From UBA3478 sp964217345 (GTDB lineage: Bacteria; Bacteroidota; Bacteroidia; Flavobacteriales; Flavobacteriaceae), in NCBI GenBank assembly GCA_964217345.1, contig CAXPJI010000029.1, positions 1-38,038 of the forward strand: a stretch of DNA of 38,038 bases, in the 5' to 3' direction. Made by a program: the position numbers and the translations under genes. Below the pieces are notes generated by a model. The model saw nothing but the letters and a program-made list of their open reading frames with translations. It was not told the DNA's origin and searched no databases. Positions 17,196 through 26,613 of the stretch are shown piece after piece (position 1 is the first letter of the stretch; every line of letters starts with the position of its first letter).

Positions 17196-18226
17196 TGAGA
17201 CCAAAGATTTTACTTATTTACACTGGAGGTACGATTGGGATGCGCAGGCACCCAGAAACAGGTAGCCTTGCACCGTTAAATTTCGATCGTTTACTAGATC
17301 GGGTAGGAGAGCTACGTCAACTAGATTGTGATATTCACCATGTTAGTGTTGTCGCTCCTAAAGACAGTTCAGAAATAGAAGCGGCGGATTGGATCGAAAT
17401 CCGAGATTTGATTCTCACTAATGAAATTGATTACGATGGATTTGTAGTTCTTCATGGATCGGATACCATGAGTTACTCAGCCTCAGCCTTAAGTTTTTTG
17501 CTGTTAGGTTTAAATAAACCTGTAGTTTTTACGGGCTCTCAGTTGCCCATAGGGGATCTTAGAACCGATGCGAAGGAGAATTTAATTACTTCTGTGCAAA
17601 TAGCGAGTTTAAGGAATGCTAATAATGAGCCTATACTAAAAGAGGTCGGATTGTATTTCGAGTACAAATTATATCGAGCGAATCGCAGTATTAAGTTAAG
17701 TGCTGAGCATTTCGAGGCTTTTAGTTCTCCAAACATGCAACCCTTAATTACTGCTGGGGTACATCTTGATTATGACATTCGAAACTTTATTCAAACAAAA
17801 GCTATTCAAGGCATTCGCTCACTGGCTAATATTCCTGCGTCTGTATACCTATTAAAGTTGCATCCGAATATGTCTGAATGGGCTTTTCGTTTAGTTGAGC
17901 AAGCAGATGGAATTAAAACGGTTGTACTTGAAACCTTTGGTGCAGGCAATGCTATGAAATCTAAGGAGCTAGTTCGAATGCTACAATATTGTCAAGAGAA
18001 GGCGATTACTGTCATTAATTGTACTCAATGTGCTAAAGGATCTGTCTCTATGGGCATGTATGAGGCAAGCAATGATTTTAAAAAGTTTGGGGTTCTTGAC
18101 GGAGGAGATATGACTACCGAAGCTACGCTTGCAAAGGCAATGGTTTTAGGTGCTCTAAATTTGAATGTAGTAGATTTTAGAAAAACACTCATTTCCCCAT
18201 TATGTGGTGAAATTTCTAGAAATTAA
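17195..18226 (+). CDS. ansA: Type I (cytoplasmic) L-asparaginase
   Basis: This enzyme hydrolyses L-asparagine to aspartate and ammonia. It has the two threonine motifs of the bacterial asparaginase family, IYTGGTIGM (8-16) and VLHGSDTMSYSAS (85-97), and TGSQLPIGDLRTDAKEN in between. The length of 343 residues and the absence of a signal peptide point to the type I cytoplasmic enzyme, as in AnsA of E. coli. It is the last gene before a 114 bp gap leading to the exbB operon. Confidence 0.93.
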   Translation: MRPKILLIYTGGTIGMRRHPETGSLAPLNFDRLLDRVGELRQLDCDIHHVSVVAPKDSSEIEAADWIEIRDLILTNEIDYDGFVVLHGSDTMSYSASALSFLLLGLNKPVVFTGSQLPIGDLRTDAKENLITSVQIASLRNANNEPILKEVGLYFEYKLYRANRSIKLSAEHFEAFSSPNMQPLITAGVHLDYDIRNFIQTKAIQGIRSLANIPASVYLLKLHPNMSEWAFRLVEQADGIKTVVLETFGAGNAMKSKELVRMLQYCQEKAITVINCTQCAKGSVSMGMYEASNDFKKFGVLDGGDMTTEATLAKAMVLGALNLNVVDFRKTLISPLCGEISRN

Positions 18227-18340
18227 TGCAAGCAATTTTTTTAGGTCTGTTATTTTTTGTTTCTTGGTCGTCGCTTCTAAAGAGCAAAACATTATTTTTT
18301 ATCTTTAACTCGTTAACTAACAAATTTTAAGTCAAAAAAA

Positions 18341-19069
18341 ATGAAAAAAATATCGTTAACCTTAGCTACAGCCGGAATGTTCATCTTAGGTTCAGCTTCT
18401 GCTTCTGCAGCTGTTCTACAAGAAGAGGCTGCTGCTTCTAAAGGATTTACTCAAGTGCTTAAAGAGCAGTTTATTCAAGGGGGTCCTGCCTTCATGGGTA
18501 TCGTACTTCTTTGTCTTATCTTAGGTCTTGCTGTTGCCATCGAGCGTATCATTTACCTAAATATGGCTACAACTAACACTGCTGCACTTAAAGAGAGTGT
18601 TGAGGCGGCTCTAGCTTCAGGTGGAGTTGAAGAGGCAAAAAATGTTTGCCGTGATACTGCTGGTCCTGTTGCTTCAATTTACTACCAAGGTTTAGAGCGT
18701 TCAGGCGAAGGTCTTGAGGCTGCTGAGAAAGCGGTTGTTTCTTATGGCGGGGTTCAAATGGGACAACTTGAGAAAAACGTTTCTTGGTTATCACTTTTCA
18801 TCGCGATTGCACCGATGCTTGGATTCATGGGTACGGTAATCGGTATGATTCAGGCCTTCCAAAAGATTGCTGCTGTAGGTAACCTATCGGCTTCACTTAT
18901 TGCAGGTGATATCCAGGTAGCACTTTTAACTACTGTATTCGGTCTTATTACTGCGATTATCCTTCAGATTTTCTACAACTACATTATTGCAAAAATTGAT
19001 GCGATTGTAAATGATATGGAAGATTCTTCTATCTCATTAATCGACATGCTTGCCGCTTCTAAGAAGTAA
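18341..19069 (+). CDS. exbB: MotA/TolQ/ExbB proton channel family protein with signal peptide
   Basis: ExbB forms the pentameric inner-membrane channel that harvests proton motive force for TonB-dependent outer-membrane transport. The 242-residue protein begins with a likely cleaved signal peptide (about 1-23, ending ASASA), common in Bacteroidota ExbB proteins. A first membrane helix follows (FMGIVLLCLILGLAVAIE, about 51-68). Two further helices carry the family signature: LFIAIAPMLGFMGTVIGMIQAF and a TTVFGLITAIILQIFYNY segment. The upstream gap of 114 bp is AT-rich and ends in an A-run before ATG, with no Shine-Dalgarno sequence. It is the first gene of a four-gene unit. Confidence 0.93.
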   Translation: MKKISLTLATAGMFILGSASASAAVLQEEAAASKGFTQVLKEQFIQGGPAFMGIVLLCLILGLAVAIERIIYLNMATTNTAALKESVEAALASGGVEEAKNVCRDTAGPVASIYYQGLERSGEGLEAAEKAVVSYGGVQMGQLEKNVSWLSLFIAIAPMLGFMGTVIGMIQAFQKIAAVGNLSASLIAGDIQVALLTTVFGLITAIILQIFYNYIIAKIDAIVNDMEDSSISLIDMLAASKK

Positions 19070-19096
19070 TTTGTAGAACGTATAAAATCTTAAGTC

Positions 19097-19543
19097 ATGC
19101 ACAAAATCATTAAAATAGTTCTAATCGTCCTAGGGGTGCTTTCAGCGATCCTTTGGTACAGCCTACCAGCTTCGGATATGCCGCCAAGCCAGGCGATTGA
19201 GAGCCTTCCAATGGATCTTATGTTTAAGATCGTATTCCTATTATTGTTAATTGCTACTGCTGCTTCTGTATTCTTTGGATTAAAGAAGACTTTTACTTCA
19301 GAAGGTGGTCTTAAACGAGTTCTTAAAACTCTTGCCTTCGCAGGAGTCCTTACACTTGTGGGTTACCTAATGGCAGGTGGAGAAGAAGCTGTTGTTGAAG
19401 CAGTTCAAACAGAAAGAGGATTAACTACAACCGTAGGTACGGTAAAAACTATTGGTACACTGCTAAACATCTTCTTTGGAATGGTGCTTATCGCGATTGT
19501 ACTTATGATAATTCCTAGCCTAAAACGTTTAACCGGAAGATAA
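19097..19543 (+). CDS. Small four-helix membrane protein of the Exb operon, function unknown
   Basis: This 148-residue protein has four hydrophobic segments: about 5-22 (IVLIVLGVLSAILWYSLP), 42-62, 79-95 (LAFAGVLTLVGYLMAGG) and 124-143. I recognise no catalytic motif and no ExbD-type aspartate at the start of a helix. It sits between exbB and exbD with short gaps (27 and 12 bp). I recall a similar small membrane gene at this place in other Flavobacteriia, which suggests an accessory subunit of the ExbB-ExbD motor. That role is inference only. Confidence 0.8.
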   Translation: MHKIIKIVLIVLGVLSAILWYSLPASDMPPSQAIESLPMDLMFKIVFLLLLIATAASVFFGLKKTFTSEGGLKRVLKTLAFAGVLTLVGYLMAGGEEAVVEAVQTERGLTTTVGTVKTIGTLLNIFFGMVLIAIVLMIIPSLKRLTGR

Positions 19544-19555
19544 AAATTCAGAGAT

Positions 19556-20176
19556 ATGCCAAGAAGAAAAGGAGCACCAGAGGTTAATGCCGGCTCTATG
19601 GCGGATATCGCATTCTTGCTACTCATCTTTTTCCTAGTAACTACTACTATTGAAACAGATGCTGGACTCGACCGAATGCTTCCGCCGATTGAACCGCCTG
19701 ATACCGATGTTGTAATTAAACAAAAGAATATCTTCACCGTAAGTATCAATAAGTCTGGTCAACTTTTAGTTGAAGAAGAGCTTATGAATCTAGAAGATCT
19801 TAGAGATGCAGCTATTGCATTCTTAGATAACGGTGGAGCACCTGCAGGTTCACCAGAGTATTGTAATTATTGTCAAGGAAAGCGCGACGCATCTTCATCA
19901 GATAATCCTCAAAAGGCCATTATCTCTCTGAAGAATGACCGTGAAACTGCCTACAAGACCTACATTACTGTTCAAAATGAATTAGTTGGTGCTTATAACG
20001 ACCTTAGAAACCGTGAGTCTCGTCGTTTATACAATAGAGACTTTACAGAGATGGAGAGTGAGTATCTAAATCCTGAAACCCCTTCTAGTGTTCGTGACGA
20101 ACTCAAAGAGAAGGTTCAGCGTATTCAAGAGCTATTCCCTCAAAAACTATCTGAGGCTGAAACGAGTAAAATTTAA
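19556..20176 (+). CDS. exbD: ExbD/TolR family biopolymer transporter (long form)
   Basis: ExbD inserts its single N-terminal helix into the ExbB pore. The proton-carrying aspartate is D17 in MADIAFLLLIFFLVTTT. At 206 residues it is longer than the usual 130-150: a periplasmic insertion from about residue 95 carries CNYC and a charged, probably helical stretch to the C-terminus. Paired with the next gene, a second ExbD, it follows the Bacteroidota pattern of two ExbD proteins per ExbB. Confidence 0.92.
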   Translation: MPRRKGAPEVNAGSMADIAFLLLIFFLVTTTIETDAGLDRMLPPIEPPDTDVVIKQKNIFTVSINKSGQLLVEEELMNLEDLRDAAIAFLDNGGAPAGSPEYCNYCQGKRDASSSDNPQKAIISLKNDRETAYKTYITVQNELVGAYNDLRNRESRRLYNRDFTEMESEYLNPETPSSVRDELKEKVQRIQELFPQKLSEAETSKI

Positions 20177-20194
20177 TTTTAAGAATTAGAGATC

Positions 20195-20677
20195 ATGTCA
20201 AAATTTGCCAAGAAAAAAGACGGGGATTTGCCAGCGGTATCGACAGCTTCGCTACCTGATATCGTATTCATGCTACTCTTTTTCTTTATGACGGTAACTA
20301 CCATGAAGGATAGTTCACTACTTGTAGAGAATGTTCTTCCTAATGCCGATCAGATTAAGAAACTCGAGAAAAAGGACCGTGTGATTTATATCTACGCTGG
20401 TAAGCCAACTCAAGAGTATGCAAAGACTTTTGGAGAGGAGCCTAAGATTCAGTTGAACGATAAGTTCGCGAATGTTAGTGAGGTAGGTTCTTATGTTTTA
20501 GCAGAAAGAGCTACCAAACCGCAGGAACTTCAGAATGTACTTACAACTGCTCTTAAAGTTGATAAAAATGCCTCTATGGGTATTGTTATGGATATTAAGC
20601 AAGAGCTTAGAAAAGTAAATGCATTGAAAGTAAACTATACAACTTACGAGGGTAACGCCTTCAATAACATTCAGTAA
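20195..20677 (+). CDS. exbD: ExbD/TolR family biopolymer transporter (second copy)
   Basis: This 160-residue ExbD has the essential aspartate D22 in SLPDIVFMLLFFFMTVTTM and a periplasmic domain of ordinary size. It is 18 bp after the first exbD and shares only the membrane signature and general fold with it, so the two probably have different partners or positions in the complex. A bidirectional terminator follows immediately. Confidence 0.93.
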   Translation: MSKFAKKKDGDLPAVSTASLPDIVFMLLFFFMTVTTMKDSSLLVENVLPNADQIKKLEKKDRVIYIYAGKPTQEYAKTFGEEPKIQLNDKFANVSEVGSYVLAERATKPQELQNVLTTALKVDKNASMGIVMDIKQELRKVNALKVNYTTYEGNAFNNIQ

Positions 20678-20698
20678 ATAGTTTTCTGATATTATTTT

Positions 20699-20726
20699 AA
20701 AAGGCCTCCTTTGGAGGCCTTTTTTG
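20699..20726. terminator. Bidirectional terminator between exbD and rpoN
   Basis: AAAAGGCCTCC pairs with GGAGGCCTTTT around a TTT loop, with a T-run on the right and a TTTTAA-rich left flank. It ends one base before the rpoN stop codon, so it serves both convergent operons. Confidence 0.92.
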
Positions 20727-22172
20727 TTATAAACTTTTACGTAATCGTGCAACGGGTAGGTCGAGTTGTTCACGATATTTTGCAACGGTTCGTCGAGCCA
20801 CCTTATATCCTTTTTCCTTTAGTAGCTTACCTAATTTCTCATCGGTGAGGGGCTTGCTTTTATCTTCTGATTCGATAAGTTCTTTTAAAATAGATTTAAT
20901 TTCCCTAGTGGATACGCTCTCACCCTCCTCGTTAGTCATTGCCTCTGAGAAATAGCTTTTTACAAGTTGTGTACCGTATGGGGTGTCTATGTACTTGCTA
21001 TTGGCTACACGTGATATGGTTGAGATATCAAGACCGGTTAGTTCTGCAATATCTCTTAAAATCATCGGTTTTAAATCTCTTTCATCTCCACTTAGAAAAT
21101 AAGCCGTTTGATAGTTGACAATTGCCTGAAGAGTTATGATGAGGGTTTGTTGTCGTTGTCTTATGGCATCAATGAACCATTTGGCTGCATCCAATTTTTG
21201 TTTTACAAACTGTACGGCCTCCTTTTGAGCTGCGTTATTTCCTCCCTGTTTATAGGTCTCAAAAAGTTCTTTGTAAGAACGTGAGAGGTGAAGTTCTGGT
21301 GCATTTCTCGCGTTGAGTTGTAGATCGATTTGATCATCTTCGATTCTCAAAATAAAGTCTGGTACAATTTGGCGATTCATTCGTAGTCCTGTTGAAAAAC
21401 CTCCTCCGGGTTTAGGATTAAGTCTTTCAATCTTTGCGATCGCTGTTTTTAAATCGTCTTCATCGATTTTGTGCTTATGTAGGATTTTATCGAAGTGCTT
21501 TTTCGAAAACAAGTCGAAACTTTCGTCGATGATTTCGATAGCTAAATCACGTGAGTCGCTTTTTGTTTGACGTTTTAATTGTAGGCTAAGGCATTCTTCT
21601 ATATCTCTTGCTCCAATCCCTGCTGGGTCTAATTGTTGGACGGTGGTAAGGGCCTCTTTAAGTTGGTCTTCATTTATGAATAGACCTACACTAAACGCGA
21701 GGTCATCGATAATATCCTCTAAAGATCTTCTGAGGTAACCACTCTCATCTAGACTTCCTACCAAATATTCTGCGATTAGATATTGCTCAGGTTCTAGATT
21801 AAAGGTGGATAGTTGCTCGATTAAATAACCATAGAAGGTTTGTCCCGCAGCATAGGGTGTTTGATTTTCATCTTCAGCTGGAGAACTTGATAGCGTCGTT
21901 TTGTAATCTGGGGTATCGTCATCACTGAGATACTCTTCAATATTAATTTCCTCTGATTGATCTTCTTCGGCCGATTCAAAATCGTCATTTGTTTCGATTT
22001 CGAAGGGGTCTTCAGATTCTTCTTTGCCTGTTTCTAAGGCAGGATTTTCTTCAATCTCTTGCTTAATATGTTCCTCAAATGCTTGAGTGGGCAGCTGAAT
22101 TAACTTCATCAGCTGAATCTGCTGTGGTGACAGCTTTTGACTTAGCTTTAATTGAAGATGCTGCTTTAACAT
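20727..22172 (-). CDS. rpoN: RNA polymerase sigma-54 factor RpoN
   Basis: Sigma-54 directs RNA polymerase to -24/-12 promoters that need an AAA+ activator. The 481-residue protein has the glutamine-rich region I (LSQKLSPQQIQLMKLIQLP, about 10-28), an acidic region II (about 48-95), the core-binding domain, a helix-turn-helix and the RpoN box ARRTVAKYRE near residues 459-468. It begins 3 bp after the asnS stop and is almost surely co-transcribed with it. Its presence implies sigma-54 enhancer-binding proteins elsewhere in the genome; none is in the window. Confidence 0.97.
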   Translation of the reverse strand: MLKQHLQLKLSQKLSPQQIQLMKLIQLPTQAFEEHIKQEIEENPALETGKEESEDPFEIETNDDFESAEEDQSEEINIEEYLSDDDTPDYKTTLSSSPAEDENQTPYAAGQTFYGYLIEQLSTFNLEPEQYLIAEYLVGSLDESGYLRRSLEDIIDDLAFSVGLFINEDQLKEALTTVQQLDPAGIGARDIEECLSLQLKRQTKSDSRDLAIEIIDESFDLFSKKHFDKILHKHKIDEDDLKTAIAKIERLNPKPGGGFSTGLRMNRQIVPDFILRIEDDQIDLQLNARNAPELHLSRSYKELFETYKQGGNNAAQKEAVQFVKQKLDAAKWFIDAIRQRQQTLIITLQAIVNYQTAYFLSGDERDLKPMILRDIAELTGLDISTISRVANSKYIDTPYGTQLVKSYFSEAMTNEEGESVSTREIKSILKELIESEDKSKPLTDEKLGKLLKEKGYKVARRTVAKYREQLDLPVARLRKSL

Positions 22173-22175
22173 GTC

Positions 22176-23609
22176 CTAAAATTCTGCGTTCTGCGGTGTA
22201 CGTGGGTAAGGTATTACATCGCGGATATTTCCCATGCCCGTTGCAAATAATACGAGTCTTTCGAATCCCAAACCAAAACCGCTATGAACCGCTGATCCAA
22301 AGCGTCTGAGATCGAGATACCAATAAAGTTCTTCTTCATCGATACCCAAAACTTCCATTTTCTTTTTCAGCACATCTAGGCGCTCTTCACGTTGAGATCC
22401 ACCTACAATCTCTCCAATACCTGGGAAAAGAACATCCATCGCTCTTACGGTCTTCTCATCATCATTTAAACGCATATAGAAGGCCTTGATATTGGCTGGG
22501 TAATTGTAAAGGATTACAGGTGCGTTAAAATGCTTTTCAACAAGGTATCTTTCGTGTTCACTTTGCAAATCGATACCCCACTCATCAACAGGGTATTGAA
22601 AACGCTTCTTTTTATTGGCTTTTGAGTTTCGTAGAACGTCAATAGCTTCAGTGTAACTTACTCTCTTGAATTCGTTGTCGACAACAAAACGAAGTTTTTC
22701 GATAAGAGGCATTGGACTTCTTTCGTTCTGAGGTTTGGTTTTTTCTTCGTCTAATAATCTGTTTTCAAGAAATTCGAGGTCTTCTTTACAGTGCTCAAGC
22801 ACATAACGAATGGTATACTTAATAAAGTCCTCTGCGAGTTCCATGTTGTCTTCGAGATCGTAAAAAGCCATTTCTGGTTCGATCATCCAGAACTCTGCAA
22901 GGTGCCTTGAAGTATTTGAATTCTCTGCCCTAAAGGTTGGACCGAAGGTGTAGATTTTACCGAGCCCCATGGCATAGGTTTCTCCTTCAAGCTGTCCAGA
23001 AACAGTGAGATTTGTTTCTTTTCCGAAAAAGTCTTCCTTGTAGTCGATAGTTCCTTCTTCGTTCAATGGTGGATTCTTCGGGTCTAAGGTTGATACCCTG
23101 AACATCTCCCCAGCCCCTTCAGCATCTGATCCGGTAATAATTGGGGTGTGCATATAAAAGAATCCTTGCTCGTTGAAATATTGATGAACAGCAAATGCTA
23201 ATTTCGAACGAACGCGCATGATTGCAGAAAAGGTGCTCGTTCTAATACGTAGATGAGCTTTCTCACGAAGAAATTCTAAACTGTGTTTCTTCGGTTGTAT
23301 CGGATAGTGATTAGGGTCAGAGGATCCTAGTAGTTCGATGGTTGCTACTTGTACCTCAACGCTTTGACCCTTTCCTTGACTCTCTTCTAGCTTTCCGGTT
23401 AATTTTAGACATGCCCCGGTATTAATTTCTTTTAGAAGTTTCTCATCGGTATTTTCAAAATCAATAACACACTGAAGGTTTTGTAAAGTGGAACCATCGT
23501 TAATGGCAATAAAGCGATTGCTTCTAAAGGTCCTTACCCATCCCATTACAATCACCTCATTTCCTATTTGAGGGTCTTCAAGTAGTGATTTGATCGTTGC
23601 TGTCTTCAT
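22176..23609 (-). CDS. asnS: Asparaginyl-tRNA synthetase
   Basis: AsnRS charges tRNA-Asn directly. The 477-residue protein has an N-terminal OB-fold anticodon domain (VMGWVRTFRSN, about 20-30) and class II motifs: FRAENSNTSRHLAEFWMIEPE is interrupted only by normal spacing, and GFGLGFERLVLFATGM with RDVIPYPRTP is motif 3. The length and the motif 3 sequence match AsnRS rather than AspRS. It has its own promoter 19-26 bp upstream and drives rpoN. Confidence 0.97.
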   Translation of the reverse strand: MKTATIKSLLEDPQIGNEVIVMGWVRTFRSNRFIAINDGSTLQNLQCVIDFENTDEKLLKEINTGACLKLTGKLEESQGKGQSVEVQVATIELLGSSDPNHYPIQPKKHSLEFLREKAHLRIRTSTFSAIMRVRSKLAFAVHQYFNEQGFFYMHTPIITGSDAEGAGEMFRVSTLDPKNPPLNEEGTIDYKEDFFGKETNLTVSGQLEGETYAMGLGKIYTFGPTFRAENSNTSRHLAEFWMIEPEMAFYDLEDNMELAEDFIKYTIRYVLEHCKEDLEFLENRLLDEEKTKPQNERSPMPLIEKLRFVVDNEFKRVSYTEAIDVLRNSKANKKKRFQYPVDEWGIDLQSEHERYLVEKHFNAPVILYNYPANIKAFYMRLNDDEKTVRAMDVLFPGIGEIVGGSQREERLDVLKKKMEVLGIDEEELYWYLDLRRFGSAVHSGFGLGFERLVLFATGMGNIRDVIPYPRTPQNAEF

Positions 23610-23627
23610 TTTCTTATTTCTATATAG

Positions 23628-23635
23628 TAAAGATA
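23628..23635 (-). promoter_or_regulatory. -7 promoter element of asnS-rpoN
   Basis: On the minus strand TATCTTTA matches TAnnTTTG except at the last base, with TTA 20 bp upstream in place of TTG. It lies between the transporter stop (23655) and the asnS start (23609). Confidence 0.45.
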
Positions 23636-23654
23636 CTTGTTCTAAAGGGGACCG

Positions 23655-26048
23655 CTAAGCTTCTGTCTCTACATCTTTCGGTAGAATATCGATTTTAGGT
23701 TGCTTAAGTACTCGGTTATTCGCAATATTTCTTTCTAACGACAGTAAAAGGCATGGTAATAAAACAAGATTAGCAAGCATAGCGAATAAGAGGGTAGCGG
23801 ATATTAGTCCTCCCAGTGCCTTGGTTCCGCCGTAATTACTGATCATAAATACCGAGAATCCGAAAAACAATACAATCGAGGTGTAGAACATACTTACCCC
23901 AGTTTCTTTGAGTGCGGCGTAAACAGATTTCTTGATTTGCCAGTTATTTTGCACCAACTCTTGTCGATATTTTGCCAAGAAGTGGATCGTGTCATCAACC
24001 GAAATACCAAATGCAATACTGAAGATAAGAATGGTAGAGGGTTTGATGGGAACTCCGATGAATCCCATAATACCGGCGGTAATAATTAGCGGCAATAAAT
24101 TAGGAACTAGAGAGATTATAATCATTTGGAAAGACCTAAAGAGGTAGGCCATAAGCAGTGAGATTAATACAACTGCAAGAAATAAGGAAAGTACTAAATT
24201 GTTTACCAGGTATCTCGTGCCCTTCAAATAGAGCAAGGCCTTTCCTGTAAGGGCGACGTCATACCGTTCTTTTGGGAAGATTTTGTCTATCGATTTGTTC
24301 AAATCCTCTTCTATTTCTTCCATGCGACTCGTCTTTACGTCTTTCATCATGAATGAAAGTCGTATACGTCTGTTTTCACTATCAATCATTGAGCTAGTAA
24401 GATCTGCCTCGCCGCTTAAAGCCGTATTTGCAGCATCTAGGATAAAATTACGCTCTTGTCTTGTGGGTAATTGGTAATATTTCCGAAGTCCCTTGTAATA
24501 AGCTTGTTTTGCGTATTTGAATAGGTTACTAATCGATAGAGGAGTTGATAGTTCAGGGTTTTCTCCAATTTCTACAGACAGCTTTTCAACTCTAGATAGA
24601 GTAGCTCCAGACAGGGCGCCGTTTTCTTTTCCTGTATCTACAAGTATTTCTACCGGTAAGATTCCGTTGAAGTCTTTCTCATAGAAGAGAATGTCTTCGT
24701 AAAAGTCTGTGTTTTTCGGAAGGTCTTCGATTCTGCTACCCGTTATTTCAATTTGATAAATGCCAATGATACTTAATACGAGTAAAACGACCGAGGTGAT
24801 GTAAACGGTAATTCGATGCTCTCGAACTATATTTTCCATGGTTTTTACGAATAGGTCAATCCATGGAGTGTTTAGGTGCTGCAGGTGTTTATTTTTAGGC
24901 AGCGACATATAGCTATAAATGATAGGAATAATCAATAGGGAGAGTACGAATATTCCAATTATGTTGATTGAAGCCACAATTCCGAATTCTCGGAGTAGGC
25001 TGCTGCTTAATATAATAAAGGTGGCGAATCCTGAGGCTGTGGTTAGGTTGGTCATTAGGGTCGCATTCCCTACTTTAGATATTACACGAATCAGTGATCG
25101 CGCCTGATTCCCGTGCTTCTTTACTTCCTGCTGATATTTGTTAATAAGGAAAATGCAGTTGGGGATTCCGATTACAATAATTAAAGGGGGTATAAGCGCC
25201 GTTAAGATGGTTATTTCGAAACCTAATAAACCGATAATACCAAACGACCAACTTACCCCAATTAGTACAACCACCATGGATATGAAGGTGGCTCTGTAGC
25301 TTCTAAAGAAAAAGAAAAAGATGAGGGCGGTGATTAGTAAAGCCCCGATAACAAACAGGATCATTTCCTTTTTTAGAGTCTCTGCATTTCTGGTTTTGAT
25401 ATAAGGCATACCAGAAATTTTTGCATCGGCTCCAGAGGCTCTTTCAAAGTTCTCTACGAGACTTTTGAACTCATTCAAAATGAACTCACTTCGAACTTTG
25501 GTGTTTACCACATCGGGGTCCATGAATGCGATGGTGCGAATTGCTCTACTATTCGGATCGTAAATAAGGTTCTCGTAAAAGGGGAGACGTTCAAATAAAT
25601 GGTAGAGTTTAGATTTTGCATTCTCGTCACTTAGTGCCTCTCGTGGATTAAATGCTTGTGCTTCGAGCTGATCACCCGTTCGAACGATCTCTTCAATATT
25701 ATCCAAGGAAACGACAGAAACAATTTCGGGGGCAGCTTCTAGTTGTTTACTAAGTCTATTCCAAGCATTAAAGGAATTAGCCGTAAAGAGATCTCTGCCT
25801 TCGACTGCAATTAAAACGGCATTGTCTTCTGCACCGAACACATCGGTAAACTGAGTGTATTTGATGATCTCTGGATGGTCGGTGGGTAGTACCGAGGTTT
25901 CCTCATTAGAGAATTTGACATGCCTCCATTGAGAAACAAAAAATGCCGTGAGTAGGACTAAACCAGCAATCCACCAAACGCGATTTCTCAAAATGATTCG
26001 CGCCACAAAAGGCCAGAAGCCTTCAAAAAATGTTGCTAGTTTCCCCAT
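23655..26048 (-). CDS. RND/MMPL family membrane exporter
   Basis: This 797-residue protein has the duplicated RND layout: one helix near 25-42, a large periplasmic loop, and then a bundle of five helices (about 215-380), all repeated in the second half (about 408-785). Acidic and polar residues lie at the cytoplasmic ends of helices, with GISVDDTIHFLAKYRQE in the second half and IGIPNCIFLINKYQQE in the first. No outer-membrane or adaptor gene is adjacent, so it is not a classic tripartite pump; the group is often annotated as MMPL or patched-like lipid exporters. It starts 6 bp after frr, in the pyrH-frr operon. Confidence 0.9.
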   Translation of the reverse strand: MGKLATFFEGFWPFVARIILRNRVWWIAGLVLLTAFFVSQWRHVKFSNEETSVLPTDHPEIIKYTQFTDVFGAEDNAVLIAVEGRDLFTANSFNAWNRLSKQLEAAPEIVSVVSLDNIEEIVRTGDQLEAQAFNPREALSDENAKSKLYHLFERLPFYENLIYDPNSRAIRTIAFMDPDVVNTKVRSEFILNEFKSLVENFERASGADAKISGMPYIKTRNAETLKKEMILFVIGALLITALIFFFFFRSYRATFISMVVVLIGVSWSFGIIGLLGFEITILTALIPPLIIVIGIPNCIFLINKYQQEVKKHGNQARSLIRVISKVGNATLMTNLTTASGFATFIILSSSLLREFGIVASINIIGIFVLSLLIIPIIYSYMSLPKNKHLQHLNTPWIDLFVKTMENIVREHRITVYITSVVLLVLSIIGIYQIEITGSRIEDLPKNTDFYEDILFYEKDFNGILPVEILVDTGKENGALSGATLSRVEKLSVEIGENPELSTPLSISNLFKYAKQAYYKGLRKYYQLPTRQERNFILDAANTALSGEADLTSSMIDSENRRIRLSFMMKDVKTSRMEEIEEDLNKSIDKIFPKERYDVALTGKALLYLKGTRYLVNNLVLSLFLAVVLISLLMAYLFRSFQMIIISLVPNLLPLIITAGIMGFIGVPIKPSTILIFSIAFGISVDDTIHFLAKYRQELVQNNWQIKKSVYAALKETGVSMFYTSIVLFFGFSVFMISNYGGTKALGGLISATLLFAMLANLVLLPCLLLSLERNIANNRVLKQPKIDILPKDVETEA

Positions 26049-26054
26049 GCTGGG

Positions 26055-26609
26055 TTATACCTTCATGATCTCTGCCTCTTTCACGCTAAGGGCGCTCTCA
26101 ACCTTTGTAATAAACTTGTCAGTGAGTTCTTGCACATCTGACTCGGCATTTTTTAATAGGTCTTCAGAGATTTCTAATTTCTTTAATTCTTTATTGGCTT
26201 CTTGACGTGCAGAGCGGACACCTATTTTTGCATCTTCTGATTCTGCTTTCGCCTGTTTCGCGAGGTCTCTACGACGTTCCTCAGTTAGTGGTGGAACGTT
26301 AATGATAATAATATCTCCATTGTTCATCGGATTGAACCCTAAATTCGAATTGATGATCGATTTTTCAATCTCCCCGAGTAGGTTTTTCTCCCAAGGCTGA
26401 ACAACTAAAGTTCTCGCATCTGGTGTGTTGACATTGGCTACCTGTGAGAGAGGAGTTTGAGCTCCATAATAGTCGACAGTGACTGAAGAAAGCATTACTG
26501 GGTTGGCTTTTCCAGCTCTAATTTTGATAAACGCTTTTTCAAGGTGAGTGATAGAGGCAGTCATTTGCTCTTCTGCCATATCTAAAATCATCTGTATCTC
26601 TTCGTTCAT
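26055..26609 (-). CDS. frr: Ribosome recycling factor
   Basis: RRF splits the post-termination ribosome together with EF-G. I start it at ATG 26609 (184 residues, the usual 185), beginning MNEEIQMILDMAEEQM. A longer frame reaches 26645, but it would run into pyrH and adds 12 residues unlike the family. KIRAGKANP, VQPWEKNLLGEIEKSI and LTEERRRDLAKQAK are conserved RRF segments. It begins 4 bp after the pyrH stop, and the RND transporter follows 6 bp later. Confidence 0.97.
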   Translation of the reverse strand: MNEEIQMILDMAEEQMTASITHLEKAFIKIRAGKANPVMLSSVTVDYYGAQTPLSQVANVNTPDARTLVVQPWEKNLLGEIEKSIINSNLGFNPMNNGDIIIINVPPLTEERRRDLAKQAKAESEDAKIGVRSARQEANKELKKLEISEDLLKNAESDVQELTDKFITKVESALSVKEAEIMKV

Positions 26610-26613
26610 AGTC

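Noticed and set aside
23655..26048. A tripartite multidrug efflux system
   Set aside because: No membrane-fusion or outer-membrane channel gene is adjacent, and the length is nearer to MMPL-type exporters than to the 1000-residue AcrB type.
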